Below, one piece after another: positions 18,791 through 27,182 of a stretch of DNA of 64,000 nucleotides. A program made the position numbers and the translations under genes. Position 1 is the first letter of the stretch. Every line of letters starts with the position of its first letter. The notes below the pieces were generated by a model. The model worked only from the letters and a program-made list of their open reading frames with translations, was not told the origin of the DNA and ran no database searches. The stretch is from Vibrio fluvialis (GTDB lineage Bacteria; Pseudomonadota; Gammaproteobacteria; Enterobacterales; Vibrionaceae): assembly GCF_900460245.1 (NCBI RefSeq), contig NZ_UHIP01000001.1, forward strand, positions 1,550,001 to 1,614,000, in the 5' to 3' direction.

Positions 18791-18814
18791 AATTACCTGA
18801 TTATACAGGTAATT
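18791..18814. promoter_or_regulatory. Perfect inverted repeat upstream of the glycine riboswitch
   Basis: AATTACCTG (18791-18799), six-base spacer ATTATA, CAGGTAATT (18806-18814). It lies 17 bases before the first aptamer and overlaps a TTATAC/TATACA promoter-like sequence, so it looks like an operator rather than part of the riboswitch. Confidence 0.45.
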
Positions 18815-18830
18815 GTTCCGTTGAAGACTG

Positions 18831-19042
18831 CAGGAGAGAGGTTGTTAACCTATTTTTAACAAAATAGGCAAACATACCCGCCGAAGAAGTAAATCTTTCA
18901 GGTGCTTTATTCTTCCCCAAGAAGAATTAGCGAGGACTGTAGTTGGAGGAACCTCTGGAGAGAACCGTTCAATCGGTCGCCGAAGGAGCAAGTTCTGCTT
19001 ATCCACTAAGCGGAGTGAAACTCTCAGGCAAAAGGACAGAGG
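18831..19042 (+). promoter_or_regulatory. Tandem glycine riboswitch (gcvT type, two aptamers)
   Basis: Two aptamers in a row. The first runs from about 18831 (CAGGAGAGAGG) through CCGCCGAAGAAGTAAATCTTTCAGG to GCGAGGACTG near 18940. The second runs from CCTCTG (18952-18957), through GTCGCCGAAGGAGCAAG and ACTCTCAGGCAAAAGGACAG, to CAGAGG (19037-19042), the two ends forming P1. The short linker contains the TTGGAGGAAC typical of the leader-linker kink-turn. The closest remembered relative is the V. cholerae VCI-II riboswitch, which turns expression on when glycine binds. Here it should control the AgcS symporter. Confidence 0.96.
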
Positions 19043-19109
19043 AGTGAAAGGTAACCCGTATTGTAAATAGCTTTTGGCTATTTACTGTTTGATCCGCCCT
19101 TTCCCTCTT

Positions 19110-19135
19110 CTCCTTAGATGTTGTTTATTAAGGGG
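19110..19135 (+). promoter_or_regulatory. Hairpin that can hide the symporter ribosome binding site
   Basis: CTCCTTA (19110-19116) can pair with TAAGGGG (19129-19135), the ribosome binding site of the symporter, five bases before the ATG. This points to translational control by the riboswitch. A second hairpin, GTAAATAGC/GCTATTTAC, lies between aptamer 2 and this element. Confidence 0.6.
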
Positions 19136-19140
19136 AAAAC

Positions 19141-20526
19141 ATGACCAACCTTCTTTCATTTTTACAAACTATTGATAGCTTCGTTTGGGGCCCACCACTA
19201 CTCATTCTGCTCGTCGGCACTGGCGTGTATTTCACTTTTCGTTTGGGTCTGCTGCAATTCCGTCACCTGCCAACAGCACTGAAAATGGTATTCAGCCGCG
19301 ATAAATCTGCCGACAAACAAGGTGACGTATCGAGCTTTGCGGCGCTGTGTACCGCACTATCGGCAACGATCGGTACCGGCAACATTGTCGGCGTGGCAAC
19401 CGCCATCAAACTGGGAGGTCCAGGTGCGCTCTTCTGGATGTGGCTGGCAGCGCTGTTTGGTATGGCAACCAAATACGCCGAATGTCTGCTGGCGGTGAAA
19501 TACCGTAAAGTCGATGATAAAGGCCAGATGGTCGGCGGCCCGATGTACTACCTGCAATACGGTGTCGGATCTAAAGCGCTGGCTATCATGTTTGCTGTTT
19601 TCGCTCTGGGTGTTGCCTGCTTTGGTATCGGTACCTTCCCACAAGTTAACGCCATCATTGATGCGACAGAGATTTCATTCGGTGTCTCTCGCGAAGTCTC
19701 CGCTGTCGTACTGACACTGCTGGTTGCCTTCGTCACCATCGGCGGAATTCAGTCAATTGCAAAAGTTGCTGGTAAAGTGGTACCAGCTATGGCGCTGTTC
19801 TACATCGTGGCTTGTTTAAGTGTGATCGTGACAAACGCTGACCAACTAATGAATGCAGTGGAGTTGGTTCTGACTTCCGCCTTTAGTTCCTCTGCAGCGA
19901 CGGGTGGTTTCCTAGGTGCGAGCATTATGTTGGCGATCCAATCTGGTATTGCACGCGGTGTGTTTTCCAACGAGTCTGGCCTCGGCAGCGCCCCAATGGC
20001 CGCCGCCGCAGCAAAAACCGATTCTTGTGTGAAGCAAGGCCTGATCTCGATGACAGGTACATTCTTCGATACCATCATCATCTGCACGATGACTGGCCTG
20101 GCATTAATTCTGACCGGCGCATGGCAAAGTGATTTCTCCGGCGCGGCCATGACAACATATGCTTTTGCCGTTGGTCTGAACGCAGAAACAATTGGTCCAA
20201 TGCTAGTCTCTATCGGCCTGATGTTCTTTGCTTTTACCACCATTCTTGGCTGGAACTACTACGGCGAACGTTGCATCGTGTTCCTGTTCGGCACTAAAGC
20301 CGTATTGCCATACAAACTGGTATTTATTGTTCTGGTTGCTTCAGGTGCATTCCTGAAACTGGATATGATCTGGGTCATTGCGGATATTGTGAATGGTTTG
20401 ATGGCAATTCCGAACCTGATTGGTCTGATAGCGCTGCGTCACATCGTGGTAGAAGAGACTAAACAGTTCTTTGCTAATACCGTGAAGGAAGTTCAACCCG
20501 CGTTCCATGCACAGCAATCAAGATAA
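19141..20526 (+). CDS. Alanine/glycine:cation symporter (AgcS family)
   Basis: 461 residues with about ten or more membrane helices. Family motifs are the N-terminal FVWGPPLLILLVGTGVYFTF, ALSATIGTGNIVGVATAI, KYAECLLAVKYR and RGVFSNESGLGSAPMAAAAAKT. It imports alanine or glycine with sodium or protons. The tandem glycine riboswitch upstream argues that glycine is a physiological substrate or signal, since such symporters are made when glycine is plentiful and can be used as a carbon and nitrogen source. It is a single-gene unit with its own terminator. Confidence 0.94.
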   Translation: MTNLLSFLQTIDSFVWGPPLLILLVGTGVYFTFRLGLLQFRHLPTALKMVFSRDKSADKQGDVSSFAALCTALSATIGTGNIVGVATAIKLGGPGALFWMWLAALFGMATKYAECLLAVKYRKVDDKGQMVGGPMYYLQYGVGSKALAIMFAVFALGVACFGIGTFPQVNAIIDATEISFGVSREVSAVVLTLLVAFVTIGGIQSIAKVAGKVVPAMALFYIVACLSVIVTNADQLMNAVELVLTSAFSSSAATGGFLGASIMLAIQSGIARGVFSNESGLGSAPMAAAAAKTDSCVKQGLISMTGTFFDTIIICTMTGLALILTGAWQSDFSGAAMTTYAFAVGLNAETIGPMLVSIGLMFFAFTTILGWNYYGERCIVFLFGTKAVLPYKLVFIVLVASGAFLKLDMIWVIADIVNGLMAIPNLIGLIALRHIVVEETKQFFANTVKEVQPAFHAQQSR

Positions 20527-20530
20527 GAAA

Positions 20531-20556
20531 AAAGCGCCCAATGGGCGCTTTTTTCT
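20531..20556. terminator. Bidirectional terminator after the symporter gene
   Basis: AAAGCGCCC/GGGCGCTTT with T-run right and A-run left; serves the convergent LysE-type gene as well. Confidence 0.88.
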
Positions 20557-21194
20557 TAAACAGTTTCTTTTTCGAGCAACAGCTTTAAACCCAGCGCGAC
20601 TAAAACAAAGCCCGTTGTCCCTTCCATCCAACGCATAAAAGATGCGTTCTTCAAAAGATTCTTGGCTGAGCTTAGCGCGCCAGCAAGGCCACATTGCCAA
20701 ACCATCGCGATCACAAAATGAATTCCTGCCATGAGCAAAGACTGCATTAAAGGAGAATGCTCAGGATTAATAAACTGTGGCAAAAACGCGAGGTAGAAGA
20801 CCGCAGTTTTAGGGTTAAGAACATTAGACAGGAAACCTTCACGCAGAGAACGCTTAACGCTGAGCTGTGAATGAGACAAAGTCGCCACATTCATACCCTG
20901 CCCAGTTTTCAACAAGGTACGTAAACTAGAGATACCCAGCCAAATCAGATACGCCGCACCAATCATTTTCATAAAGTGGAACAGCTCAGCCGACTGAGTC
21001 AGAATCGCAGAAATACCAATCGCGGAAAAAGTTGCGTGCACGAATAAGCCAGCACAAATACCAAGGCTAGTCACACAGCCATCCACCATCCCCGCTCGGG
21101 AGGTGTTGCGAATTACCAGCGCAGTATCAAGGCCGGGCGTTAAAGTGAGAATAGTAATGGCGATAAGAAACGCTTCAATGTTCTGTATGTACAT
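20556..21194 (-). CDS. LysE/RhtB-family amino acid exporter
   Basis: 212 residues with six hydrophobic segments. The N-terminus IEAFLIAITILTLTPGLDTALVIRNTSRAGMVDG carries the family TPGP-like motif (here TPGLD), followed by SLGICAGLFVHATFSAIG. GFLSNVLNPKTAVFYLAFLPQF is the second typical motif. These proteins export amino acids or their analogues; the specificity (lysine, threonine, homoserine lactone or others) cannot be told. It converges on the glycine-regulated symporter, but nothing shows that they work together. Confidence 0.9.
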   Translation of the reverse strand: MYIQNIEAFLIAITILTLTPGLDTALVIRNTSRAGMVDGCVTSLGICAGLFVHATFSAIGISAILTQSAELFHFMKMIGAAYLIWLGISSLRTLLKTGQGMNVATLSHSQLSVKRSLREGFLSNVLNPKTAVFYLAFLPQFINPEHSPLMQSLLMAGIHFVIAMVWQCGLAGALSSAKNLLKNASFMRWMEGTTGFVLVALGLKLLLEKETV

Positions 21195-21274
21195 ATCAAT
21201 CCCTGAAAAATCACAAGTGGTTAACTTATACCGTAAAGTGTGATTTGTGTCTCTAACAGATTATCGTCAGATAA

Positions 21275-21305
21275 GAAAACGCCCAGCTGTGGGCTGGGCG
21301 TTTTC
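21275..21305. terminator. Bidirectional terminator between the LysE-type gene and the T6SS cluster
   Basis: Stem GAAAACGCCCAGC/GCTGGGCGTTTTC, a long near-perfect hairpin. It closes the T6SS operon, which ends at 21315 on the minus strand. Confidence 0.85.
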
Positions 21306-21314
21306 GGTAGCTTT

Positions 21315-22073
21315 TTATTGATGGCTAGCACTCAGAGCTTCATCTAAAGTCTTTACTTTTTCTAAAGTATAAACTTTGTTCACTTTGTCCCATGGAATCG
21401 GGTCAATAGAAACGCCTTCGATCTCTGCTCTTTCTTTAACCTCAGCCAATAAGGAACTATTTTTATAGTCATCAGCTCTCATCCCATTACTATCATGTTC
21501 AAGAACTCTGTCTGGTGGTAGCTCTTTAACATAAATCATTTCATCACATCCTTTGAGCCAAATTTTTGCATTTCCATTAGGCAGTAAGCCAAAAACTAAT
21601 TCCTTACGAAAACAATCATGAATAACAAAGCCACTTTCAAGCGTATAACTAAGATTGATAGACATCAGCCGTTTAACTGACTCGTCAAGTTCATATTTTG
21701 TTACGTAAAATTTAGTATTTACCAAAGATGCCCAATAAATATAAATGTAGTCTGGTAAATGGGTTGTACCACCAATTTGGTCGCGTCGTACTATGCTTAT
21801 TGAATGCAACGGTAGTCCGTATCCGTCATAGTCTGGTAGTTTTTCACGCGCATTACTTAATTCGCTTCTCGTCATAAACTGCGTAAAATTATGCAGCATT
21901 ACAGTCCAATCTTCTTCTTCATTCACACCATAAGCCTGAGTGACATTTACTGGATAGAATGAAGGCATAACAACGCCAACTTGCCACTGTTTTCCAGGTA
22001 CTGGCGAAGCATCCGAAGCACAAGCAATCAATAAAAGTGATAGTACAGATGTAATTATATTTTTATAATTCAA
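21315..22073 (-). CDS. DUF2931-type lipoprotein, probable immunity protein to the phospholipase effector
   Basis: 252 residues from a TTG at 22073, placed one base after the effector stop with AAGGG seven bases upstream; an ATG at 22097 inside the effector gene is the alternative. A lipoprotein signal ends in LLLIAC, with Cys at residue 18, so the mature protein would sit in the periplasm on a lipid anchor. The body (QWQVGVVMPSFYPVNVTQAYGVNEEEDW; PDYIYIYWASLVNTKFYV) fits DUF2931. Members of that family are commonly found behind T6SS Tle phospholipases, where a periplasmic lipoprotein neutralises an effector delivered there. The gene is A+T-rich (19 of 60 bases G or C at 21661-21720), unlike its chromosomal neighbours. 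Confidence 0.78.
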   Translation of the reverse strand: MNYKNIITSVLSLLLIACASDASPVPGKQWQVGVVMPSFYPVNVTQAYGVNEEEDWTVMLHNFTQFMTRSELSNAREKLPDYDGYGLPLHSISIVRRDQIGGTTHLPDYIYIYWASLVNTKFYVTKYELDESVKRLMSINLSYTLESGFVIHDCFRKELVFGLLPNGNAKIWLKGCDEMIYVKELPPDRVLEHDSNGMRADDYKNSSLLAEVKERAEIEGVSIDPIPWDKVNKVYTLEKVKTLDEALSASHQ

Positions 22074-22074
22074 A

Positions 22075-24192
22075 TTATTTCCCTTTTTCACATTCATAAC
22101 TGGCCCGTTTGTAACAATTCTGTTTTTCATCCCAAAGAGGTGCCATACCAATATCGCCGCCCGATGAATGATGGTACAAGTTCATTTTCATGAATGCATC
22201 TTTAAGTTTTTTGTCACTCAGTTTTTTGGACAAAAAGTCATAATCTCCACATTTAGCAGATTCTAATATTTCGTCATTCAACATCCTGAAACTAATCACA
22301 TCAATATCTTGTACTGTATATTGGTTCTCATTTCGTACTGAATCAGACCAAACCTTTCCATCCCTATCATTAAATGGAACACCATGAAATTCTGACAATC
22401 CGTACATTAAGCGAAGATAAAGCCTAGACAGATCACCTGAAACAAAGCGTTTGATATAAAGACGACCAATTACCGTTCCACTATCCTTGTCATTTCCTCT
22501 ATTTATTACCTCAAATTCTGGTTCAGAATAGTCGCTCTCATTCCATCCGGTTAACAGATCTCTTTCCTTATATTCCATCAACTTAGAACTTATATATTTC
22601 TTAACTCTATCTTTCTCCCAGTCACCAGAAAAAGATCTGCTGATTTTCTTTACCAACTTATTCTCAAACATTGGGAGCAAAAAATCTCTTCGAATAAAAC
22701 TTTGTCGCGAATGATAGCCACCACCAATATCTGAGTGTGCACCTGGCAACACAAATTCATAAAAGTGTTGTTCATCTCTCGAGTTGAGATGATTCAAACT
22801 AAAGTTGTCACGGCATTCAATAGTTGGGTCAGCGGTTAGGTGTACGACACGTCTTACGCGCTCAGGATCGAGCCAGAGTCGCACATCACCATTGTCAGTA
22901 TGCGTTGAGAAATCAAACGACAAAAGATCAACAACAGAAGCAACAGTATCAAATAGCCCAGCAAAGCTGATTTCACAACTTGCCTTGCGCTCATCTTTTT
23001 CGTTCCAATCAAATCCAAACTTCAATGCTAACCCTGATTTATCACATGCTTTTGAAAAAGCAGGTGCAAACTCTCCATGTTTACCATCCAAAACGACATT
23101 TACGAAATGCCTAGCAGCAGCAGCCCCTCGGCTGAAACCAAAAACATCGAATTGTAACTTACTAATTCCATCTATATCAGGACCAGCTTGGCTACGAATG
23201 TCGGAAGCCACGTCTTCCATACTTTTTGAAAGTTGATCAATACCTGTGGAGACTTTAGCCGTTACACCATACTTGCCTGTTCCAAGTCCTTGCCCAATCA
23301 GAGATTCATCCGCTGGAGATATATTTGTGCTGTTGCCTGTTCCAATTCCTGTTACGTATTGCGCATGAGAAAACGTCCTGATTTCTTTAAAATATGTATT
23401 ATATGCATACAAATCATATAACTTCTGAACATTAGTGAGCTCATTGGTGGCACTGCCTTCCACGGTTTCGATTTCCCCGTCATCGTTTTTAAACAATGAA
23501 ATAAAGAAGTTATCTTTCTTAGGATACGCAAAACAGTCATCAGAAAGCAGTACTTCTGGTATAGCATTTTTGGGGTAACCGGTTTTTCTGGAAAGAATGT
23601 CGCAGTCTGCTTCGTATTTTGCCTTCCAAGTGGAATAGTATTTTTCCAGTTCCTGCTTACCCCATTTCGCACCATAGGTATTGTTGGCAGTGCCATCAAA
23701 GAACATGCCGACACGCAAAGTGATGAACTTGTACGCTCTGACCTGAAGAACATACGTTTTATCAACAACCAATTTGACTGCGTCACCTTGCCCTTTTTGG
23801 TGGTAAGGCGGCAGCGTTACTTTCTCGGGTAACAGCGTGAGATCGCCAGTGGTGATTTCTGCATATTTCACAGGGCCACCATTGTGACCGCTATAACCAT
23901 CGGCAAAGTCTTTGGTCGGTTTATCCGTGTTATTTCGCGGATGAGTCTCTGCTTGAGCTTCGAGAATCCATGGCTCTGCGTCTAAAACCAGTTGTACCGG
24001 GCCGGGCGGTAGCTGCTCAATCAAAATGGGCGCATCACTCAGTTCGACAGGATGTTCAACTTGATTGGAGTCAACCACTACACCAGTCACCCCCGAGAAT
24101 GGTTGATTATTTTCATCTCGAACAAGAATTTCAATCCAGTGAGTTAACTGTTGGCATGGTAAGCAATAAGCGTTGGTTCCTGTACTGCTCAT
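22075..24192 (-). CDS. T6SS phospholipase effector, Tle1-like (DUF2235)
   Basis: 705 residues. A DUF2235 alpha/beta-hydrolase region starts with GMFFDGTANN (about 162-171), has the nucleophile motif GFSRG (352-356), AGLFDTVASV (about 411) and GAHSDIGGGY (484-493), the usual Ser, Asp and His positions of Tle1 phospholipases, which attack membrane phospholipids of rival cells. The first 150 residues (CLPCQQLTHWIEILVRDENNQPF) form a separate region probably used for binding adaptor or VgrG. The start overlaps the adaptor stop by four bases (ATGA). Base composition changes within the gene: about 50% G+C at the 5' end (30/60 at 23761-23820) but about 29% at the 3' end (35/120 at 22201-22320). The V. 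cholerae lipase at this locus, TseL, is from memory of another Tle class. Confidence 0.88.
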   Translation of the reverse strand: MSSTGTNAYCLPCQQLTHWIEILVRDENNQPFSGVTGVVVDSNQVEHPVELSDAPILIEQLPPGPVQLVLDAEPWILEAQAETHPRNNTDKPTKDFADGYSGHNGGPVKYAEITTGDLTLLPEKVTLPPYHQKGQGDAVKLVVDKTYVLQVRAYKFITLRVGMFFDGTANNTYGAKWGKQELEKYYSTWKAKYEADCDILSRKTGYPKNAIPEVLLSDDCFAYPKKDNFFISLFKNDDGEIETVEGSATNELTNVQKLYDLYAYNTYFKEIRTFSHAQYVTGIGTGNSTNISPADESLIGQGLGTGKYGVTAKVSTGIDQLSKSMEDVASDIRSQAGPDIDGISKLQFDVFGFSRGAAAARHFVNVVLDGKHGEFAPAFSKACDKSGLALKFGFDWNEKDERKASCEISFAGLFDTVASVVDLLSFDFSTHTDNGDVRLWLDPERVRRVVHLTADPTIECRDNFSLNHLNSRDEQHFYEFVLPGAHSDIGGGYHSRQSFIRRDFLLPMFENKLVKKISRSFSGDWEKDRVKKYISSKLMEYKERDLLTGWNESDYSEPEFEVINRGNDKDSGTVIGRLYIKRFVSGDLSRLYLRLMYGLSEFHGVPFNDRDGKVWSDSVRNENQYTVQDIDVISFRMLNDEILESAKCGDYDFLSKKLSDKKLKDAFMKMNLYHHSSGGDIGMAPLWDEKQNCYKRASYECEKGK

Positions 24193-24983
24193 ACAAATTT
24201 CTCCTGAATATTCAATAACTGTTCTTGTTCTGGATTAGATAAGTGAAAAGCGAGGCATACTTCCGCCATCGACACCGGAGTACGTTGAACCAGCATGTTC
24301 AACACTGCCAGTTCCCCTTGTTCTGGGTTAAATCCTTGCGATTGAGCCTGTACCAATGTCTGTTTGATGATCTCCACGGGTTGGTCAAGCGCTTCCATCG
24401 ATTCAGGCAACACTTCCCAGAATCGCTTTTCTAAAATAACGGCATGAGTTTGAGTGGAGTACAGTGGCTTAAGATGTGCCTCTTTCATTCGCCACCAAGG
24501 CGCTGGTTGCAATTCGAACGGCGTCACTCGGGTTGACGACCAGGTTTGCAATTGGTCTGTTTCGGTATGAAAAGTAGTCAATTCCTTGATGTTGCCGAAT
24601 AGCGCGTTGAGATCGCTCTCGTCCATTACCGTGAGCATTGGTAGTAACACTTTCGGATCGTAAAAGCGAAATACTACTTCTTCACCATCCAACCCTGCGG
24701 TCAACAAGCTACGCAAATGGTCAGTGAGATCCCGTAGATCTGCCGACGATGTGAAGAACAACCCCTGCTGCAACGTATCTTGAGAAACCGCAGCCAAGGA
24801 ATCATCGGCAGGCACCAACCAAGGTGACAATGGCATCGCATTAGCAAACATATCCCCATGAAAAAGTGGGGTGGAATGCTCGAACGAAAAACCGCCATTT
24901 TCGCTTACGGCCTGTTTAAAAGGGTCTGCTTTGGCAAGCCAAAAGACGGGCAAGCTTTGTGTGTCTAGCCACTCAGAAATCAT
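24189..24983 (-). CDS. T6SS effector adaptor, DUF4123 (Tap/TEC type)
   Basis: 264 residues. A DUF4123 domain lies in about residues 10-130, with GLFFTSSADLRDLTDHLRSLL and VVFRFYDPKVLLPMLTVM as the recognisable core. Such adaptors load a specific effector onto the cognate VgrG tip and are not themselves secreted. The gene overlaps vgrG upstream and the effector gene downstream by four bases each (ATGA), so vgrG, adaptor and effector are translationally coupled. The C-terminal half is variable in the family and probably recognises the effector. Confidence 0.9.
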   Translation of the reverse strand: MISEWLDTQSLPVFWLAKADPFKQAVSENGGFSFEHSTPLFHGDMFANAMPLSPWLVPADDSLAAVSQDTLQQGLFFTSSADLRDLTDHLRSLLTAGLDGEEVVFRFYDPKVLLPMLTVMDESDLNALFGNIKELTTFHTETDQLQTWSSTRVTPFELQPAPWWRMKEAHLKPLYSTQTHAVILEKRFWEVLPESMEALDQPVEIIKQTLVQAQSQGFNPEQGELAVLNMLVQRTPVSMAEVCLAFHLSNPEQEQLLNIQEKFV

Positions 24984-27031
24984 GAATTACCCTCCGCTAG
25001 TGGACAAGGTTTCACTGCAGGCACATTGGCTTCCTCTGCCTGCAACAAAGCTTGGTAAGAAACCGTTTTCGGAGCATCCAGTGGCGGCGCATCGTCCAAA
25101 TTGCCCGGTAGTGTGGCAGCTTGGCCACTGAAACCACTGCCACTGCCCGGGCTACCGCCCGAGTTCAGGTTCACGCCTGCACCAGATAGATGAACCCCTG
25201 CTGGGTCGACTTTCACAAAGCTGCCGCCCGCTTTCACGGTGATTTCGGAGCCAGCTTCAATGACGACCTTTTGGCCCGCTTTAATATGGACTTCAGTACC
25301 CGATTCATTCACCCAAACACTGCCGGTTTTCACATGCAATGAGCCTTCAACCATCAGAGTTCGGTTCCCGGTCACTGATTCACGGCTTTCCCCACCCACC
25401 GTCAGATGCTGATTGTTTTTGATTTGACTGAAGCGGTCGTTCTCCACCGTAAGGTGTTTATCGTGCTTAATCACGCTGGTGTGGTCGTTTTCAATCAGGC
25501 CGTCAAAGTCTTTCTGTGCGTGCAGGTAAATTTGCTCACTGCCTGCTTGGTCGTCAAAACTGAGTTCGTTATAACCCTGCCCCTGATGGGTTTCGGTGCG
25601 CAGCACGGTTTTGGTTTTGTTGTCTGGCAGCGTATACGGCGCAGTGTTGGTGGCATGATAGGTACGACCGGTGACTATCGGTTGGTCCGGGTCACCATTG
25701 AGAAACGACACAATCACTTCATGACCGATGCGCGGAATGGCGATCATGCCATATTGACTGCCCGCCCAGCCTTGCGAGACGCGCACCCAGCAGGAGCTGT
25801 GCTCATCACCGTTGGAATAGCGATCCCATGGGAAATGCAGTTTTACGCGGCCGTGTTCATCGCAGAAGATCTCTTCGCCTTGCGGGCCTACGACAGTGGC
25901 GATCATCGGGCCATCGACCTGAGGTTTAGTTTGCGGCGTGGCGCGCCAAGTGCGATGCGCTGGGATGAGCGAAAATTGGTTCGCGTAGGTGGTCGCGCCA
26001 TTACCTCCGGCTTCTTCTAGCGCCTGAGGCTGCGTGCCTTGGCTGGTGACACTCACCACCAACCAATCTCGGTTTAGGGTGTCGTCGAGGTGCTCTTGCA
26101 GGTCAAACTTCACCCCCGGACGCAGCAACGGTTGGTTGCTTTTTCCCGTTGCGGTGTGCGCGTTGCGGCGCAAATAATCAAGGCGGATCTGGCTGAATGC
26201 TTTGCCGCTGACATCGTCTTTATACCGCCCCGGCGCATCGAAATGTTCGTAATCTGGCTGCTGATAGTCCATTTCTGTCCCGACCGCTTGCTGGGCAAAG
26301 GAGTATGTCGGCTTTTTAAAACTGTAGTCTTGCAGCGCCGTTTGGCTCACCTCCGATTGGGTGTGCACGCTCAGCGCCGAGATGTACGGTGATTCAATCA
26401 TACCGCCCGCCAGCGTGTTGTACGGAATTGGCTCACCGAGTTTCGGCAGGCTCTCTGAGGCGTCGCTGAATATCAGCGTATGTTTACCTTCTTCATGAAT
26501 GAAGCTGTACACCAACCCTTCTTCGGCAGCTAAACGATGGAGAAAATCCAAGTCGGTTTCACGGTACTGAACGCAGAATTCACGCTGCGCGCAGTCGCGA
26601 GTCAGCGCAAAGGCGTAGTCGTTGATGCCCATTTCCTGCAACAGAATGGAGAGGATTTCCGGCACGGTGTTGAGTTGGAAGATGCGGCTGTTGTGGCGCA
26701 GAGACAAACGCTCTAAAGCAGGCACCAACGTGAGTGAATAGAAGGTGTGGTGATGGCCGGTATCGCCCTGCGTAAAGCGGCGCACGATGCCGTTCACGCG
26801 CTGAACCAGCATATCGTCGCGATAGAGCGTCAGCTCCGCGGCTTTATCCACCACCATCTCCGGCGTTAAATTGGCAAGCCGACTGGCGAGCTCCAGTTCA
26901 TAACGAAAACCGTGGCACGGTTGCCCATTGATGCGTTCGCTGGAAAGCGTTTCTTGCCCGTCGAACCCACGCACCACCAGCGTGTCGTCCTCCAGACCTT
27001 CCACATGAAACTGATACTTTAACGTCGCCAT
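24980..27031 (-). CDS. vgrG: Type VI secretion tip protein VgrG
   Basis: 683 residues. The gp27-like part covers about 1-380 (YQFHVEGLEDDTLVVRGFDG, LDFLHRLAAEEGLVYSF), the gp5 OB-fold includes GPQGEEIFCDEHGRVKLHFPWDR and WAGSQYGMIAIPRIGHEVIV, and a beta-helix stalk with repeated short strands (VKTGSVWVNESGTEVHIKAG) runs to about 610. The end (LPGNLDDAPPLD...VKPCPLAEGNS) is a short tail and carries no enzymatic domain, so this VgrG depends on the separate effector and adaptor. It is the second gene of the cluster, 150 bases downstream of hcp across a strongly structured gap. Confidence 0.96.
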   Translation of the reverse strand: MATLKYQFHVEGLEDDTLVVRGFDGQETLSSERINGQPCHGFRYELELASRLANLTPEMVVDKAAELTLYRDDMLVQRVNGIVRRFTQGDTGHHHTFYSLTLVPALERLSLRHNSRIFQLNTVPEILSILLQEMGINDYAFALTRDCAQREFCVQYRETDLDFLHRLAAEEGLVYSFIHEEGKHTLIFSDASESLPKLGEPIPYNTLAGGMIESPYISALSVHTQSEVSQTALQDYSFKKPTYSFAQQAVGTEMDYQQPDYEHFDAPGRYKDDVSGKAFSQIRLDYLRRNAHTATGKSNQPLLRPGVKFDLQEHLDDTLNRDWLVVSVTSQGTQPQALEEAGGNGATTYANQFSLIPAHRTWRATPQTKPQVDGPMIATVVGPQGEEIFCDEHGRVKLHFPWDRYSNGDEHSSCWVRVSQGWAGSQYGMIAIPRIGHEVIVSFLNGDPDQPIVTGRTYHATNTAPYTLPDNKTKTVLRTETHQGQGYNELSFDDQAGSEQIYLHAQKDFDGLIENDHTSVIKHDKHLTVENDRFSQIKNNQHLTVGGESRESVTGNRTLMVEGSLHVKTGSVWVNESGTEVHIKAGQKVVIEAGSEITVKAGGSFVKVDPAGVHLSGAGVNLNSGGSPGSGSGFSGQAATLPGNLDDAPPLDAPKTVSYQALLQAEEANVPAVKPCPLAEGNS

Positions 27032-27062
27032 CCTGCCATTCCTTCATACTCAGTAAAAATGG

Positions 27063-27166
27063 TGAAACCTTAAGCGCAAAACACCCGAAACCAAGCGGAT
27101 GCCAGGGTGCGGGTTGGATGCTTTGTGCTTAAGGTTCACAAGGTTGCCCGCCTATAGACGGGCAAC
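27063..27166 (-). promoter_or_regulatory. Two stem-loops between hcp and vgrG
   Basis: A long imperfect stem pairs 27063-27083 with 27119-27139 (core AACCTTAAGC/GCTTAAGGTT, two mismatches and one bulge), enclosing a 35-base loop. A second hairpin, GTTGCCCG/CGGGCAAC, occupies 27143-27166, nearer hcp. Neither has a U-tract, so they may stabilise the abundant hcp message or act as processing or partial attenuation sites. Confidence 0.6.
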
Positions 27167-27182
27167 ACAGCTCGAGCGTAAA

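Noticed and set aside
25406..26020. 204-residue frame opposite vgrG
   Set aside because: Lies wholly against conserved VgrG sequence; composition is that of an antisense frame.
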